Positions 18,624 through 28,104 of a stretch of DNA of 64,000 bases are shown in pieces. A program made the position numbers and the translations under genes. Under the pieces are notes generated by a model. It saw only the letters and a program-made list of their open reading frames with translations, was not told where the DNA came from and did no database searches. The DNA is from Actinomycetota bacterium (GTDB lineage Bacteria; Actinomycetota; Actinomycetes; S36-B12), in contig JAUXVJ010000002.1 of NCBI GenBank assembly GCA_030684515.1, positions 218,118 to 282,117 on the forward strand. The letters run 5' to 3'. Each line of letters begins with the position of its first letter. Within the stretch, counting starts at the first letter, position 1.

Positions 18624-18995
18624 TTAGTATTCGCGATACGCGATTTGTAGAGGTCGTAATTTCTGCTGCGTGAAGTCAACTGCTGCCTGCGGCGTGAAGT
18701 ATTTGCAGGTGTAGATATCTACGCTGAAGAACAGTCGAGGCTGATCCCACGCGTAGAAATGCGCGCCCGAGGTTTCCCAATGAATCCAGCCGGCCCAGCC
18801 GTACATGTCAGAACGGTGAGTAACTGGCTTGATCAGGGCAACCATGTTGAGCACCTCGGAAAGCTCGCTGAGGTACTCCTCGATTTCTGGGGCCGTGATG
18901 GGCGAAACCACCAGCCCCTCAATCACCATGCGCTGCCGATGGATCTCGGGAGCGAGATCGGCCATGGCAATTTCAGGCGACGTTTTGGCGTTCAT
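18624..18995 (-). CDS. S-adenosylmethionine decarboxylase-like protein (divergent)
   Basis: A 123-residue protein of the length of bacterial pyruvoyl AdoMet decarboxylase proenzymes. The segment GWAGWIHWETSGAHFYAW aligns without gaps to the region of Thermotoga AdoMetDC spanning the self-cleavage site: the serine that becomes the pyruvoyl group is retained, and the catalytic Cys is present in VDIYTC. The Glu before the serine is Thr and the His of the IHTW motif is Tyr, so substrate or chemistry may differ. Start ATG 18995 is chosen by length; ATG 18965 is possible. It is the first gene of a pair with the acyltransferase-like gene. Confidence 0.6.
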   Translation of the reverse strand: MNAKTSPEIAMADLAPEIHRQRMVIEGLVVSPITAPEIEEYLSELSEVLNMVALIKPVTHRSDMYGWAGWIHWETSGAHFYAWDQPRLFFSVDIYTCKYFTPQAAVDFTQQKLRPLQIAYREY

Positions 18996-19094
18996 AGGCG
19001 ACAAGGTAACGGCAATTACCCCACAACGAGAAGTCACCCTCGGTTCGCGAGGCGCACTCGAGGCATGAAGTTTCTTCACCTTACCCCTTGCATT

Positions 19095-19140
19095 GCAGCA
19101 ACTTCTAGGACCTCCTCTCAAGTATCGCAGCAACTTCTAG
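19095..19140. repeat. pair of 14-bp direct repeats
   Basis: GCAGCAACTTCTAG occurs exactly at 19095-19108 and again at 19127-19140, 32 bases apart (three helical turns), in the divergent space between the AdoMetDC-like gene and the DUF2889 gene. The spacing puts both copies on the same DNA face, which suggests binding sites for a regulator. Confidence 0.6.
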
Positions 19141-19308
19141 TGTTTCCTTTGAAATTCTGGAGCCTGCAGGAACAACGAGGGTCAAATGCGTCCCGATGCG
19201 GACGAAAGTTGCCGGAATGCCCGCCCGGCTGTCAGAGTTGGTTGAAACTGGAGAAGTGATAGCCCTCGCCGGTACTCACCGCAGACCGGACGCTTGGAAG
19301 GAAGCCAC

Positions 19309-20319
19309 ATGACCATCACCGTGCCAGCTGACCTGTTCCCCAAAGGTCCTGCGGTTGCGGCTCCCAGGCGTCGACCGGGTTCAGTGCGCCGTACCTCGAC
19401 CATCGACAGCGTTTGGCCCGAAGGCATGGAGGCCAATCGCACGGTGGTGGGACGTTCCCGAGACTTGTTCACCCCCCTTGGGGGCGCGGAGCCGACAGTG
19501 CTGGCCCTGGACGAGCTGTTCGCAACCGTTGCGCCAGATCGCGGAATCGTGGCAATGCGGACACAGCCCCCCAGGGCAGCCGTTCAGCAACTCGTCGGTG
19601 TGCAAGGAGGGACAGGTTCGCGTGGCCGAGTAGTTGCTGCTGTCCCTGACGAGGTCGCGGCAGGAACACCTTTGTATCTCCTGCTTGACGATCTCTCAGG
19701 CGCGACGCTGGTCGGCAGCGTGGCCTTTCGCTTCTGGGAATCGCAGGAAGTTCAAGACGAGCGCATGCGCCAGATGAAGAAGATGGTAGGCGTGCGAGTC
19801 ATGGAAGGGATCTGCGCCGGATTCCAGCCAGGCTCATCGGCATTGAATGCAGACGGTACGAACAACACGATGGGCGATACCAAGCCCGTCGCATCGATCA
19901 ACAATGCACAGGACCCGTGGGCCTGGCATGAGCTGACTGATCCACAGGAGACTTCCCACCGCAGATCACGCCGAATTGACGTTTGGCTAGAAGACGACCT
20001 GCTGCATATCGAGGCCTTCTTTCAGGATTCGTTCACGACTCCGGATGGGCATCGTGAAGCAGTGCATGAGTACGTTGTGTCAGCGACGGCCAACCCGGTG
20101 ACAGGCGAAGTGGTCAGCATCGGAGCGGATCCGCGCGTGCTGCCGCACTATGAGTGTCCGCTTGCCACGGTTGCGGTCTCGCGCATGGTTGGACTGCCGC
20201 TGCGCGAATTCCGCAGCACTGTCAACGAGAAACTTCCCGGCATCGACGGCTGTACGCACATGAACGACACCCTTCGTTCCCTTGCTGAAGTGCCGGTGCT
20301 CGTCACGCACTTGATGTAG
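19309..20319 (+). CDS. DUF2889 protein
   Basis: A 336-residue protein from ATG 19309 (SD GGAAG upstream). The C-terminal part (about residues 220-335) matches DUF2889: RRIDVWLEDDLLHIEAFFQD, a conserved YECPLA segment, and the end motif GIDGCTHMND. In proteobacteria DUF2889 proteins occur with catabolic gene sets, but their function is unknown. The N-terminal 200 residues are not recognised. It is divergent from the AdoMetDC-like/acyltransferase pair and may share its control region. Confidence 0.75.
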   Translation: MTITVPADLFPKGPAVAAPRRRPGSVRRTSTIDSVWPEGMEANRTVVGRSRDLFTPLGGAEPTVLALDELFATVAPDRGIVAMRTQPPRAAVQQLVGVQGGTGSRGRVVAAVPDEVAAGTPLYLLLDDLSGATLVGSVAFRFWESQEVQDERMRQMKKMVGVRVMEGICAGFQPGSSALNADGTNNTMGDTKPVASINNAQDPWAWHELTDPQETSHRRSRRIDVWLEDDLLHIEAFFQDSFTTPDGHREAVHEYVVSATANPVTGEVVSIGADPRVLPHYECPLATVAVSRMVGLPLREFRSTVNEKLPGIDGCTHMNDTLRSLAEVPVLVTHLM

Positions 20320-20323
20320 TCGG

Positions 20324-21229
20324 TCAGGCCTTCTTGCGAGGGGCTCGCATCAATCCCTCTTGCACGACCGAAGCGATCAACGTGCCATCGGGCTCGTAGA
20401 AAAGTCCGCGAGCCAGGCCGTGGCCACCTCGGGCTACGGGTGTGTCTTGCGCAAAGAGCAGCCACTGGTCAGTTCTGATCGGGGCGTGGAACCACATCGC
20501 GTGGTCGATTGACGCCATCTGCAATTGGTCCTGCAGGTGAATGTTCGGGCTCAACGCAGTTGGCACCATGGTGAGATCAGACAGGTAGGTCAGGGCACAA
20601 GCCTGAATGAGTGGATCATCTGGAAGCTCTTGGCGGATGCGCACCCAGGCCATCCGCTCGTAACGGCCGTCCGCCATTTCCACGGCCTTCTCCTGGTCGA
20701 ACAGGCGCAGGTCGATCCACTTGCGTGAAGTCTCCTGATCGTCAGTTCGAGGATCGCTTCCACTGTGCGGGCCTTGGCCCATCATCATTTCCGGAGAGCC
20801 CTCTTCCGGCGGGGGAGCAGCAGGCATCTGGAACTGGTGCTCGGGGCCGGGATCGATGGTGGAGAACGATGCGGTCATCAGAAAGATCGTTTCGCCATTT
20901 TGCACCGCTCGTACGATGCGCGAAGAGAACGAGCCGCCTTCACGCACGCGCTCAACAAGGTAGGTAATGCGGTCATCGCTCTTGCCCGGGCGCAGGAAGT
21001 AGCCATGCAAAGAGTGCACGCGTCGTTCAGGATCATCGACCGTCATGCCTGCAGCCATCACGGACTGCGCGGCAACCTGGCCACCGTAGGTTCTCAGCGC
21101 TCCACCCACGCGGCTGTGTCCTGTGAAGATGTCGCGATCAATGCGACGCAGCATCAAGCGATTGGTGAAATCCGCGTTCACAACCGGGACCGGTTCACTC
21201 AGATCACGAGTCGCGGGTGAGGAGGTCAC
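20324..21229 (-). CDS. tesB: acyl-CoA thioesterase II
   Basis: Hydrolyses acyl-CoA to free fatty acid and CoA. The 301-residue protein is a double hot-dog of TesB type: N-terminal GGQVAAQSVMAA, central SFSSRIVRAVQNGETIF, and C-terminal HAMWFHAPIRTDQWLLF with Asp, Gln and Thr in the positions expected for the TesB catalytic network. It ends five bases from the DUF2889 gene (convergent). Confidence 0.92.
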   Translation of the reverse strand: MTSSPATRDLSEPVPVVNADFTNRLMLRRIDRDIFTGHSRVGGALRTYGGQVAAQSVMAAGMTVDDPERRVHSLHGYFLRPGKSDDRITYLVERVREGGSFSSRIVRAVQNGETIFLMTASFSTIDPGPEHQFQMPAAPPPEEGSPEMMMGQGPHSGSDPRTDDQETSRKWIDLRLFDQEKAVEMADGRYERMAWVRIRQELPDDPLIQACALTYLSDLTMVPTALSPNIHLQDQLQMASIDHAMWFHAPIRTDQWLLFAQDTPVARGGHGLARGLFYEPDGTLIASVVQEGLMRAPRKKA

Positions 21230-21279
21230 AGGTCAATACTAGTGATCGTTCCGTTCACTCATGACCCTGCGCAGGGCGC

Positions 21280-22218
21280 TCACACCTCCGATGCGCTGGT
21301 CAATTCTGCAAGCTCAGCGTCGCTGAGATCCAAGGTTGCCATCGGAAGCAATTCAGAGAGTTGTTCCAGATTGCGAGCACTCGCGATTGGCGCAGCAACT
21401 GTTGGTTGCGCCAGGAGCCACGCGAGCGCGACGGCTGAGAGCGGCACATTGTGGTTCGCGGCGACGGCATCCATGGCGGCAAGCACAGCGATTCCTCGAT
21501 CATCAAGCATCTTGGATGCCCCGCGCGCACGGGGGCTGTCGATGCGTTCGGCGCCTGGGCGGTACTTGCCCGTCAGGAAGCCGCTTGCGAGTCCAAAGTA
21601 CGGAGCGTGAGCCATCCCTTCCTTGGCCACAACCTGGCGCACGCCATCCTCATAGTCAGCGCGCTTCATCAGGTTGTACTCGTTCTGCAGGACGCGGTAC
21701 TTCGCGAATCCGTTGGCCTCGCTTATGTCGAGGGCTTCCTGCAGGCGAGCGGAGTCGAAATTGGAGGCACCGAGGTAGCGCACTTTGCCGGCTTTCACGA
21801 GCACGTCATAGGCCCCGAGAGTCTCCAACTGCGGAGTCTCACGATCATCCTGGTGGGAGTAGTAGAGATCAATGTGATCGGTTTGAAGGCGACGAAGGGA
21901 ATCCTCCGAGGCCAAAGCGATGTTGTCGGCCGACAGACCCTTCCTGCTTGCCAGGCTTCCGACCTTGGTAGCGATGACCATCTGGTCGCGGTTACCGCGA
22001 GCTTTCATCCAGTTGCCGATGATTGTCTCGGATTCGCCGCCCTCAAAGCCCGGCAACCATCCGTTATAGGCGTCGGCGGTGTCAATGAAGTTGCCGCCGG
22101 CAGCTGCATAGGCATCCAGGATGTCGAAGGAGGTCGCTTCATCAGCGGTCCAACTGAAGACATTGCCACCAAGGCATAGCGGGTAGACGTCAAGTTCGGT
22201 GTCAGCAAGTTTGGCCAT
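21280..22218 (-). CDS. aldo/keto reductase
   Basis: An NADPH-dependent oxidoreductase of TIM-barrel fold, about 312 residues from ATG 22218 (MAKLADTEL); ATG 22227 is also possible. The catalytic tetrad is visible as Asp and Tyr in FIDTADAYNGW, Lys in VIATKVG and His in LYYSHQDD. The NADPH-binding C-terminal region PIASARNLEQLSELL is present. The substrate is unknown; it resembles the YajO/PhdYhdN group. Confidence 0.9.
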   Translation of the reverse strand: MAKLADTELDVYPLCLGGNVFSWTADEATSFDILDAYAAAGGNFIDTADAYNGWLPGFEGGESETIIGNWMKARGNRDQMVIATKVGSLASRKGLSADNIALASEDSLRRLQTDHIDLYYSHQDDRETPQLETLGAYDVLVKAGKVRYLGASNFDSARLQEALDISEANGFAKYRVLQNEYNLMKRADYEDGVRQVVAKEGMAHAPYFGLASGFLTGKYRPGAERIDSPRARGASKMLDDRGIAVLAAMDAVAANHNVPLSAVALAWLLAQPTVAAPIASARNLEQLSELLPMATLDLSDAELAELTSASEV

Positions 22219-22241
22219 GCCTAGCATCGTGCCGCATATCT

Positions 22242-22922
22242 CTACAGCGTGTGAGCGATATCGGATCGCATGTATCGAAAGTCGGATATTTCACGCCCTT
22301 GTTCTCGCCCCAAAGACTCGTACTTGGTCACGGGGCGCCAATGTGGGCGATCCACTCTTCCGCCATACCACTGTGAACTCGCGCCGAGAACTGCTTCGAT
22401 GTGGTCGGCATACGGCGACCAGTCAGTGGCCAGGTCCCAGGTTCCCCTCGGTCGGACGCGGTCAGCTATCAGGCGCACTCGCTCGGGCTGCACCAATCGC
22501 CGCTTCTGATGTCGGGCCTTGGGCCAGGGATCTGGAAAGAAACTGCGAACGGCAGCCAGTGAGCCGGAAGTGAGATTGTGCTCAAGCACATGCATGGCGT
22601 CACCGGCGATCACTCGAATGTTTGAAAGTCCTTCGTCGTGGATTCGACTGACGAGATCGCCAACGCCTGGCGTGTGCACGTCAACGGCGAGGAATCCAAG
22701 CTCGGGCTCTTGCGCGGCCATCTGAGCAGTAGTGATGCCAGTTCCGAATCCGATCTCGAGCACCACAGGTAGGCCCTCAAATAAGGCCTCCAGATCGAGT
22801 ACTCCGGTTGGGGTCAGGAGATACGGGCTGTCCTGTGTCAGCCCGCGCGCTTGACGATTGGTGATGCGTCCGCGCCGAGGCTTGTAGGTCCGAACGGGCG
22901 GGTGGCCCGAATGCGTTGTCAC
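22242..22922 (-). CDS. trmB: tRNA (guanine-N7-)-methyltransferase
   Basis: TrmB makes m7G46 in tRNA. The 226-residue protein has the SAM-binding motif LEIGFGTGITTAQ and the TrmB hallmark SFFPDPWPKARHQKRRLVQ. GTG 22922 is chosen because GGAG lies four bases upstream; a longer frame begins at 22988 but lacks conservation. Its promoter region is shared with the divergent aminotransferase gene. Confidence 0.92.
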   Translation of the reverse strand: MTTHSGHPPVRTYKPRRGRITNRQARGLTQDSPYLLTPTGVLDLEALFEGLPVVLEIGFGTGITTAQMAAQEPELGFLAVDVHTPGVGDLVSRIHDEGLSNIRVIAGDAMHVLEHNLTSGSLAAVRSFFPDPWPKARHQKRRLVQPERVRLIADRVRPRGTWDLATDWSPYADHIEAVLGASSQWYGGRVDRPHWRPVTKYESLGREQGREISDFRYMRSDIAHTL

Positions 22923-23028
22923 TGGACTCCAAGACTTCTCATGTGTTCTAAGGCTTGCACATGCCGACTGAGGCAACGTCATCCGCACACGGACTCAGGC
23001 CCAGCCGCGGATATGCGATCCTGAGCGG

Positions 23029-24177
23029 GTGTCTGAAGTGTCATTGGAATCTCTGGACCAACTACGGCAGCGTCGCAGTGCCAAGTGGCAGGCTTTCGGA
23101 CCAGATGTCATCCCAGCTTGGGTTGCCGAGATGGATTTTGCGATAGCGCCGCCCATCGCCGAGGCTCTTCATGCCGCGATAGATCGCTCGGACACGGGTT
23201 ACGCGTGGCCCGAAGCCGTAGGCGAAGCACTGGCGGTGTTTGGCGCTACCCGCTGGGGCTGGCTGCTCGATGCGGCAAACGTCATTCCGGTCGCAGACGT
23301 GCTCACTGGTGTCGGCCAGACATTGATCGCCGTCACAGATCCAGGCGATGCCGTTGTCATCAACAGCCCGGTCTATCCACCGTTCTTCACGACGGTGAGC
23401 GAAGTTGCGCACCGGATAGTCCTGGACGTACCCCTTGTGTGGAATGGCGCCCGCCATGTGCTGGATTTTGAGGGTTTGGCGCGGGCATTTGCGCGCCCTG
23501 AGGTGACGGCCTACTTGTTGTGCAGCCCCCAGAATCCAACGGGCTTGGTCTTCAGCAGGGCTGATCTCGAGCTTGTGGCAGCACTTGCCGCTGCGCATGG
23601 AGTTGTCGTAGTCGCGGACGAGATTCATGCGCCCTTGGCATACCCGGGAGCCGAGTTCTGGCCGTACTTGGCGGTAAGCGGGCAACGCCCGGCAGTCTCA
23701 GTCATCTCGGCGTCGAAAGCCTGGAATATCGCCGGGCTCAAGTGCGCACAGCTTGTGACGAACGCCCCGGAGTTGGCTGCCCGCTTGCGCACTCGTATTC
23801 CGCAGGAAGTGCAACACGGAGCAGGCCACCTTGGATCAATTGCTGCCGTTGTTGCCTATACGCAGGGTCAGCCTTGGCTGGATTCAGTCGTCGCGTACCT
23901 GAGTCAGCAGGCGGATTTGCTGGGTGAGCTTCTCGCGATGCATATGCCGTTGGTTCGCTTCGAGCGGCCGATGGCCTCGTATCTGGCTTGGCTCGATTGT
24001 CGCGAATTGAATTTGGGGGAGGACCCCGCCGCGTATTTTCTTGAGCATGCGCGGGTCGCTCTGAACTCCGGGCCGACTTTTGGCCCGGGTGGAGTGGGTT
24101 TCGTGCGACTGAACTTTGCCAACTCTCCCGAATTGCTGACCGAGATCATCACGCGGATGGGCTCAGCGCTTCGATGA
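23029..24177 (+). CDS. MalY/PatB-type PLP aminotransferase (cystathionine beta-lyase-like)
   Basis: A fold-type I PLP enzyme of 382 residues. The PLP lysine lies in SASKAWNIAGLK; the pattern PAWVAEMDF near the N terminus, SPQNPTG and VADEIHAPL are those of the MalY/PatB group, which cleave cystathionine or cysteine C-S bonds. It may serve methionine or cysteine metabolism. The start is GTG 23029. Its stop overlaps the ATG of the SGNH gene (ATGA). Confidence 0.9.
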   Translation: MSEVSLESLDQLRQRRSAKWQAFGPDVIPAWVAEMDFAIAPPIAEALHAAIDRSDTGYAWPEAVGEALAVFGATRWGWLLDAANVIPVADVLTGVGQTLIAVTDPGDAVVINSPVYPPFFTTVSEVAHRIVLDVPLVWNGARHVLDFEGLARAFARPEVTAYLLCSPQNPTGLVFSRADLELVAALAAAHGVVVVADEIHAPLAYPGAEFWPYLAVSGQRPAVSVISASKAWNIAGLKCAQLVTNAPELAARLRTRIPQEVQHGAGHLGSIAAVVAYTQGQPWLDSVVAYLSQQADLLGELLAMHMPLVRFERPMASYLAWLDCRELNLGEDPAAYFLEHARVALNSGPTFGPGGVGFVRLNFANSPELLTEIITRMGSALR

Positions 24178-24746
24178 AGCCGTGGACTCGTGTGTTCGGG
24201 GCCGGTCGATCCCTGCTTGCGATCATCGTGTCCCTTTGCTCTGTGCTTGTGGCCTGTGCAGTCGCGATGCCAGCAGCTGCTGATAGCGGTCGCACCCTGG
24301 CTCTGGGCGACTCGGTGATGCTGGGGGCCCGCGAGGCTCTACACGAAGTGGGAGTGCAAAAGATAGATGCCAAAGTGAGCAGACAGGCAAGCACTGCAGC
24401 AGGCCTCCTGCGCGAGCGCGGATCTGGATTGCAGAGGCGCGTGGTGATTCACCTCGGCACGAACGGATCATTCACAAAAGAGATCTGTCGATCCATCATG
24501 AAGGCCGTCGGTCCGGATCGACGCGTGTTCCTAGTCAATATCAAAGTGCCTCGGCGCTGGGAGGAGTCCAACAACAAGGCAATCGATCGATGTGCTGCCA
24601 TCCATGCCGACCAGGTCACGTTGGTCGATTGGCATAGGGCATCCACGCGCCACCCCCAGTGGCTGTACTCCGATGGGCTTCATCTGCGGCCCCTTGGAGC
24701 ACGCGGATATGCCAGGCTCATTGCGGATGCGATCCTTGCGACGTGA
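24174..24746 (+). CDS. secreted SGNH/GDSL-type hydrolase
   Basis: A 190-residue protein with a signal peptide (hydrophobic SLLAIIVSLCSVLVACAVAM, cleavage near PAAA). SGNH blocks are visible: block I ALGDSVMLG with the nucleophile Ser, block III LGTNG with Asn, and block V DGLH with Asp and His. It resembles the domain found at the C terminus of OafA-like acyltransferases. A role in acyl transfer or esterase activity at the cell surface is likely. It is coupled to the preceding gene by a 4-base overlap. Confidence 0.82.
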   Translation: MKPWTRVFGAGRSLLAIIVSLCSVLVACAVAMPAAADSGRTLALGDSVMLGAREALHEVGVQKIDAKVSRQASTAAGLLRERGSGLQRRVVIHLGTNGSFTKEICRSIMKAVGPDRRVFLVNIKVPRRWEESNNKAIDRCAAIHADQVTLVDWHRASTRHPQWLYSDGLHLRPLGARGYARLIADAILAT

Positions 24747-24888
24747 GCCATCCCACGTTTGTGACGTCCTAGCCGGATTACCCCTGTGCAGTTAGTCACA
24801 AGAATCGCTTGGAAGGGCTTTTGGGGGTGTGCTTGCCCAAAAAGTGGAGCATCCTTAGTTCCGTTCCGTTACTCAATGAGGAGTGTTC

Positions 24889-26715
24889 ATGTCGGTCCCT
24901 GGTCTTGAGAATCCGCCAACGCGAAACAAGCAATTGCTTGAGTGGGTTGAAGATATGGCAGCGCTCACCCAGCCAGCCCGCGTCGAATGGTGCGATGGCT
25001 CGCGGGAAGAATGGGATCGACTCACCGAGGAGATGGTGAACGCCGGAACCTTCATCCGGCTGAACCCGGAAATCCGCCCAAACTCCTTCTTGGCTCGCTC
25101 GAGCCCAAGCGATGTTGCTCGCGTTGAGGACCGCACCTTCATCTGCTCCCAACAGGAGCGCGATGCCGGACCAACGAACAACTGGGCAGACCCGACGCAG
25201 ATGCGAGCGAAGATGACCGACCTCTTCGCCGGCTCAATGCGTGGCCGCACCATGTATGTCATCCCGTTCTCCATGGGTCCTTTGGGTTCGCGCATCGCGC
25301 AGCTCGGTGTGGAGATTACTGACTCGCCTTATGTTGTTGCCAGCATGCGCATCATGACTCGCATGGGTCAGGCCGCACTTGATGTCATTGGCGAGCATGG
25401 CGATTTCGTTCCTGCAATCCACTCCGTTGGCTACCCGTTGATTGACGCAGCCGGAAACGAACGTCCCGATGTTGCTTGGCCTTGCAATGACACCAAGTAC
25501 ATCGTTCACTACCCAGAGACTCGCGAGATCTGGTCATACGGGTCCGGATACGGCGGTAATGCACTGCTTGGCAAGAAGTGCTTCGCGTTGCGCATTGCAT
25601 CTGCAATGGCCCGCGATGAAGGCTGGCTCGCAGAGCACATGCTCATCTTGAAGCTGACATCGCCGAAGGGCAGCGTGCGCTACATCTCCGCAGCGTTCCC
25701 GTCGGCTTGTGGCAAGACCAACCTGGCGATGCTTGAGCCAACTGTTCCTGGCTGGAAGGTTGAGACCGTCGGTGACGACATTGCGTGGATGCGCTTTGGT
25801 GACGACGGTCGTCTGTACGCAATCAATCCCGAGGCCGGCTTCTTCGGCGTTGCGCCAGGCACCGGCATGGATACCAATGCCAATGCTGTGCGCAGCCTGG
25901 ATGCCAACTGCATCTTCACCAACGTCGCACTGACAGATGATGGCGATATCTGGTGGGAAGGCCTGACTCCTGAAGCGCCAGCGCACCTCATCGACTGGAA
26001 GGGCAACGACTGGACTCCTGAGTCCGGTGACCCATCGAGCCACCCGAACGCCCGCTTTGCCGCGCCTGCAAACCAGTGCCCATCAATTGCCCCGAACTGG
26101 GAAGACCCGGCCGGTGTGCCGATTGACGCCATGCTCTTCGGCGGTCGTCGTGCCACCAACGTCCCACTGGTCACCGAGTCCTTTAACTGGCAGCACGGTG
26201 TATTCGTCGGTTCGACGGTTTCAAGTGAGATGACTGCCGCAGCAGTCGGCGGTATGGGTCAGCTTCGACGTGATCCCTTCGCCATGCTGCCGTTCTGTGG
26301 CTACAACATGGCCGACTACTGGGGCCACTGGCTGAAGGTCGGAGCATTCACCACGCCAGACAAGTTGCCTCGCATCTACTCTGTCAACTGGTTCCGCAAG
26401 GACTCTGATGGCAAGTTCATTTGGCCTGGCTATGGCGAGAACTCACGGGTGCTTGAGTGGGTCGTGCGCCGCCTTGATGGCGACGCGGAGGCAGTGACCA
26501 CGCCGATTGGTTTGGTTCCGGCTGCTGGAGACCTCAATGTCGATGGGCTGGACATCAGCTCAGAGAAGCTCGCTGAGTTGTTTGCAATCGATCCCAACAC
26601 CTGGCTCGCCGAGGCAGACCTTACCGAGGAGTACTACCTGCAGTTCGGTGATCGAGTACCTGAAGCCCTGCATCTGGAGCTCGCGGGACTGCGCGACCGA
26701 CTCAACAAGGCGTAA
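24889..26715 (+). CDS. pckG: phosphoenolpyruvate carboxykinase (GTP)
   Basis: Converts oxaloacetate and GTP to phosphoenolpyruvate, the gateway of gluconeogenesis. The 608-residue product has the GTP-PEPCK P-loop with its reactive cysteine (FPSACGKTN, Cys274), the metal-binding GDDIAWM segment and NWFRKD near the C terminus. ATG 24889 has a good SD (TGAGGAG); GTG 24883 would add two residues. The 140-base upstream region probably holds its promoter. Confidence 0.96.
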   Translation: MSVPGLENPPTRNKQLLEWVEDMAALTQPARVEWCDGSREEWDRLTEEMVNAGTFIRLNPEIRPNSFLARSSPSDVARVEDRTFICSQQERDAGPTNNWADPTQMRAKMTDLFAGSMRGRTMYVIPFSMGPLGSRIAQLGVEITDSPYVVASMRIMTRMGQAALDVIGEHGDFVPAIHSVGYPLIDAAGNERPDVAWPCNDTKYIVHYPETREIWSYGSGYGGNALLGKKCFALRIASAMARDEGWLAEHMLILKLTSPKGSVRYISAAFPSACGKTNLAMLEPTVPGWKVETVGDDIAWMRFGDDGRLYAINPEAGFFGVAPGTGMDTNANAVRSLDANCIFTNVALTDDGDIWWEGLTPEAPAHLIDWKGNDWTPESGDPSSHPNARFAAPANQCPSIAPNWEDPAGVPIDAMLFGGRRATNVPLVTESFNWQHGVFVGSTVSSEMTAAAVGGMGQLRRDPFAMLPFCGYNMADYWGHWLKVGAFTTPDKLPRIYSVNWFRKDSDGKFIWPGYGENSRVLEWVVRRLDGDAEAVTTPIGLVPAAGDLNVDGLDISSEKLAELFAIDPNTWLAEADLTEEYYLQFGDRVPEALHLELAGLRDRLNKA

Positions 26716-26731
26716 TTAAGCCCGGTTTCGT

Positions 26732-27772
26732 TCAGGCCATTGTGGCGACAAGCAAGGCCTTGATCGAGTGCATGCGATTTTCGGCTTGATCAAACACGAT
26801 GCTTGCTGGTGATTCGAAGACGTAATCGGTTACTTCGACTCCGTCAAGCAGGCCGAATTGATCGGCGATCTGTCGACCCACGCTCGTGTTCTGGTCGTGG
26901 TAGGCAGGCAGGCAGTGCATGAACTTGGCCTGCGGGTTGTTGGTGAGCTGCATGAGTGATGAATCAACGCGATAGGGGCGCAAGAGTTCAACGCGCTGTA
27001 GCCAGACATCCTTCTCTTCTCCCATGGATACCCAGACGTCGGTATGGACGAAGTCAACGCCTGATAGCCCTTCGGCGGTGTTGTCAGTGAGAGTGATGGT
27101 GGCTCCGCTGAGGGCTGCTCGAGTCTTGGCTAGTTCTTGAATCTCAGCTTCTGGCCACAGACTGCGTGGGGCCACGATGCGCACGTCAGCACCCATGATG
27201 GCGCCCATCACCAGCAGTGAGTTGCCCATGTTGTAGCGGGCATCTCCAACATAGGCATATCGAAGCGGACCCTCTGGAGCGTGATGCTCCTGCATGGTCA
27301 TGAAATCGGCGAGCATCTGCGTGGGATGCCAACGGTCGGTCAGGCCATTGAAGACTGGCACTGACGACGCCTCAGCCAGTGCGAGCACAGTTGCATGTTC
27401 TGCGCCGCGGTACTCGATACCGTCAAACCAGCGATCAAGAACTCGCGCCGTGTCTGCGATGGACTCCTTATGTCCAATCTGTGAGCTGGCGGGATCCAGG
27501 ATGGAAACCTGACCGCCCTGATCTTTCATCGCAATCTCAAACGCAAGGCGCGTTCTCGTGGACGTTTTCTCGAAGATAAGCGCGAGGTGTTTGCCAACCA
27601 GGCGCTGGCGTTCAGTGCCAAAGTTGCGTTCAGCCTTCAGCTGGACGGCAAGATCAAGAAGACCCTGCAATTCTGCAGCCGTAAAGTCTGACTCTTGAAG
27701 GAAGTCGCGATCAAGGAGTGTCACCAGCCGAACGCTAGCGGCAGTGAGGCGCAACTCCATAAATCGGGTCAT
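26732..27772 (-). CDS. argF: ornithine carbamoyltransferase
   Basis: Forms citrulline from ornithine and carbamoyl phosphate. The 346-residue protein has carbamoyl-phosphate motif STRTR, HPTQ, and the ornithine-binding MHCLPA. Sequence and length resemble the catabolic (ArcB/OTC) type. Start ATG 27772 is one of several options (ATG 27760 or a downstream GTG are closer to family length). No other arginine gene is nearby; it is divergent from the DUF3039 gene. Confidence 0.93.
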   Translation of the reverse strand: MTRFMELRLTAASVRLVTLLDRDFLQESDFTAAELQGLLDLAVQLKAERNFGTERQRLVGKHLALIFEKTSTRTRLAFEIAMKDQGGQVSILDPASSQIGHKESIADTARVLDRWFDGIEYRGAEHATVLALAEASSVPVFNGLTDRWHPTQMLADFMTMQEHHAPEGPLRYAYVGDARYNMGNSLLVMGAIMGADVRIVAPRSLWPEAEIQELAKTRAALSGATITLTDNTAEGLSGVDFVHTDVWVSMGEEKDVWLQRVELLRPYRVDSSLMQLTNNPQAKFMHCLPAYHDQNTSVGRQIADQFGLLDGVEVTDYVFESPASIVFDQAENRMHSIKALLVATMA

Positions 27773-27796
27773 CGGGTCCTGTGGGCAACTGCGGCT

Positions 27797-27802
27797 TACA
27801 CT
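27797..27802 (+). promoter_or_regulatory. -10 hexamer TACACT (leaderless start)
   Basis: TACACT ends seven bases before the ATG at 27810, with no SD present. Confidence 0.45.
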
Positions 27803-27809
27803 TTCTGCC

Positions 27810-28070
27810 ATGAGCACGCCGCTGGATTCACCGAGCCTTTCGGGTGACACGCTTCTTGAAGAGTCGACTCGACTGAGCAATGACGATGGTGACCACGAGC
27901 GATTTGCCCATTTCGTGGAGAAAGCAAAGATTGTTGAAAGCGCAGTCACCGGCGAACCGGTCAAGGCACTGTGCGGCAAGGTGTGGATTCCGGGCCGCGA
28001 TCCCTCACGCTTTCCGATTTGCCCAGACTGCAAGAAGATCCATGAGTCCCTGCCACGCGGTGGCGATTAA
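27810..28070 (+). CDS. DUF3039 protein
   Basis: An 86-residue actinobacterial protein of unknown function. The conserved core [13 protein letters not shown] followed by [14 protein letters not shown] holds three Cys (and one Lys-rich turn) that look like a small metal-binding site. The family is almost confined to Actinobacteria. Confidence 0.85.
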   Translation: MSTPLDSPSLSGDTLLEESTRLSNDDGDHERFAHFVEKAKIVESAVTGEPVKALCGKVWIPGRDPSRFPICPDCKKIHESLPRGGD

Positions 28071-28104
28071 TATCCCGCGCGCTCATCGTTCGCGTTCCAC
28101 AGGC

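Noticed and set aside
19081..19140. CRISPR-like repeat array
   Set aside because: Only two 14-bp copies with an 18-bp gap and no cas genes; treated as possible regulator sites.
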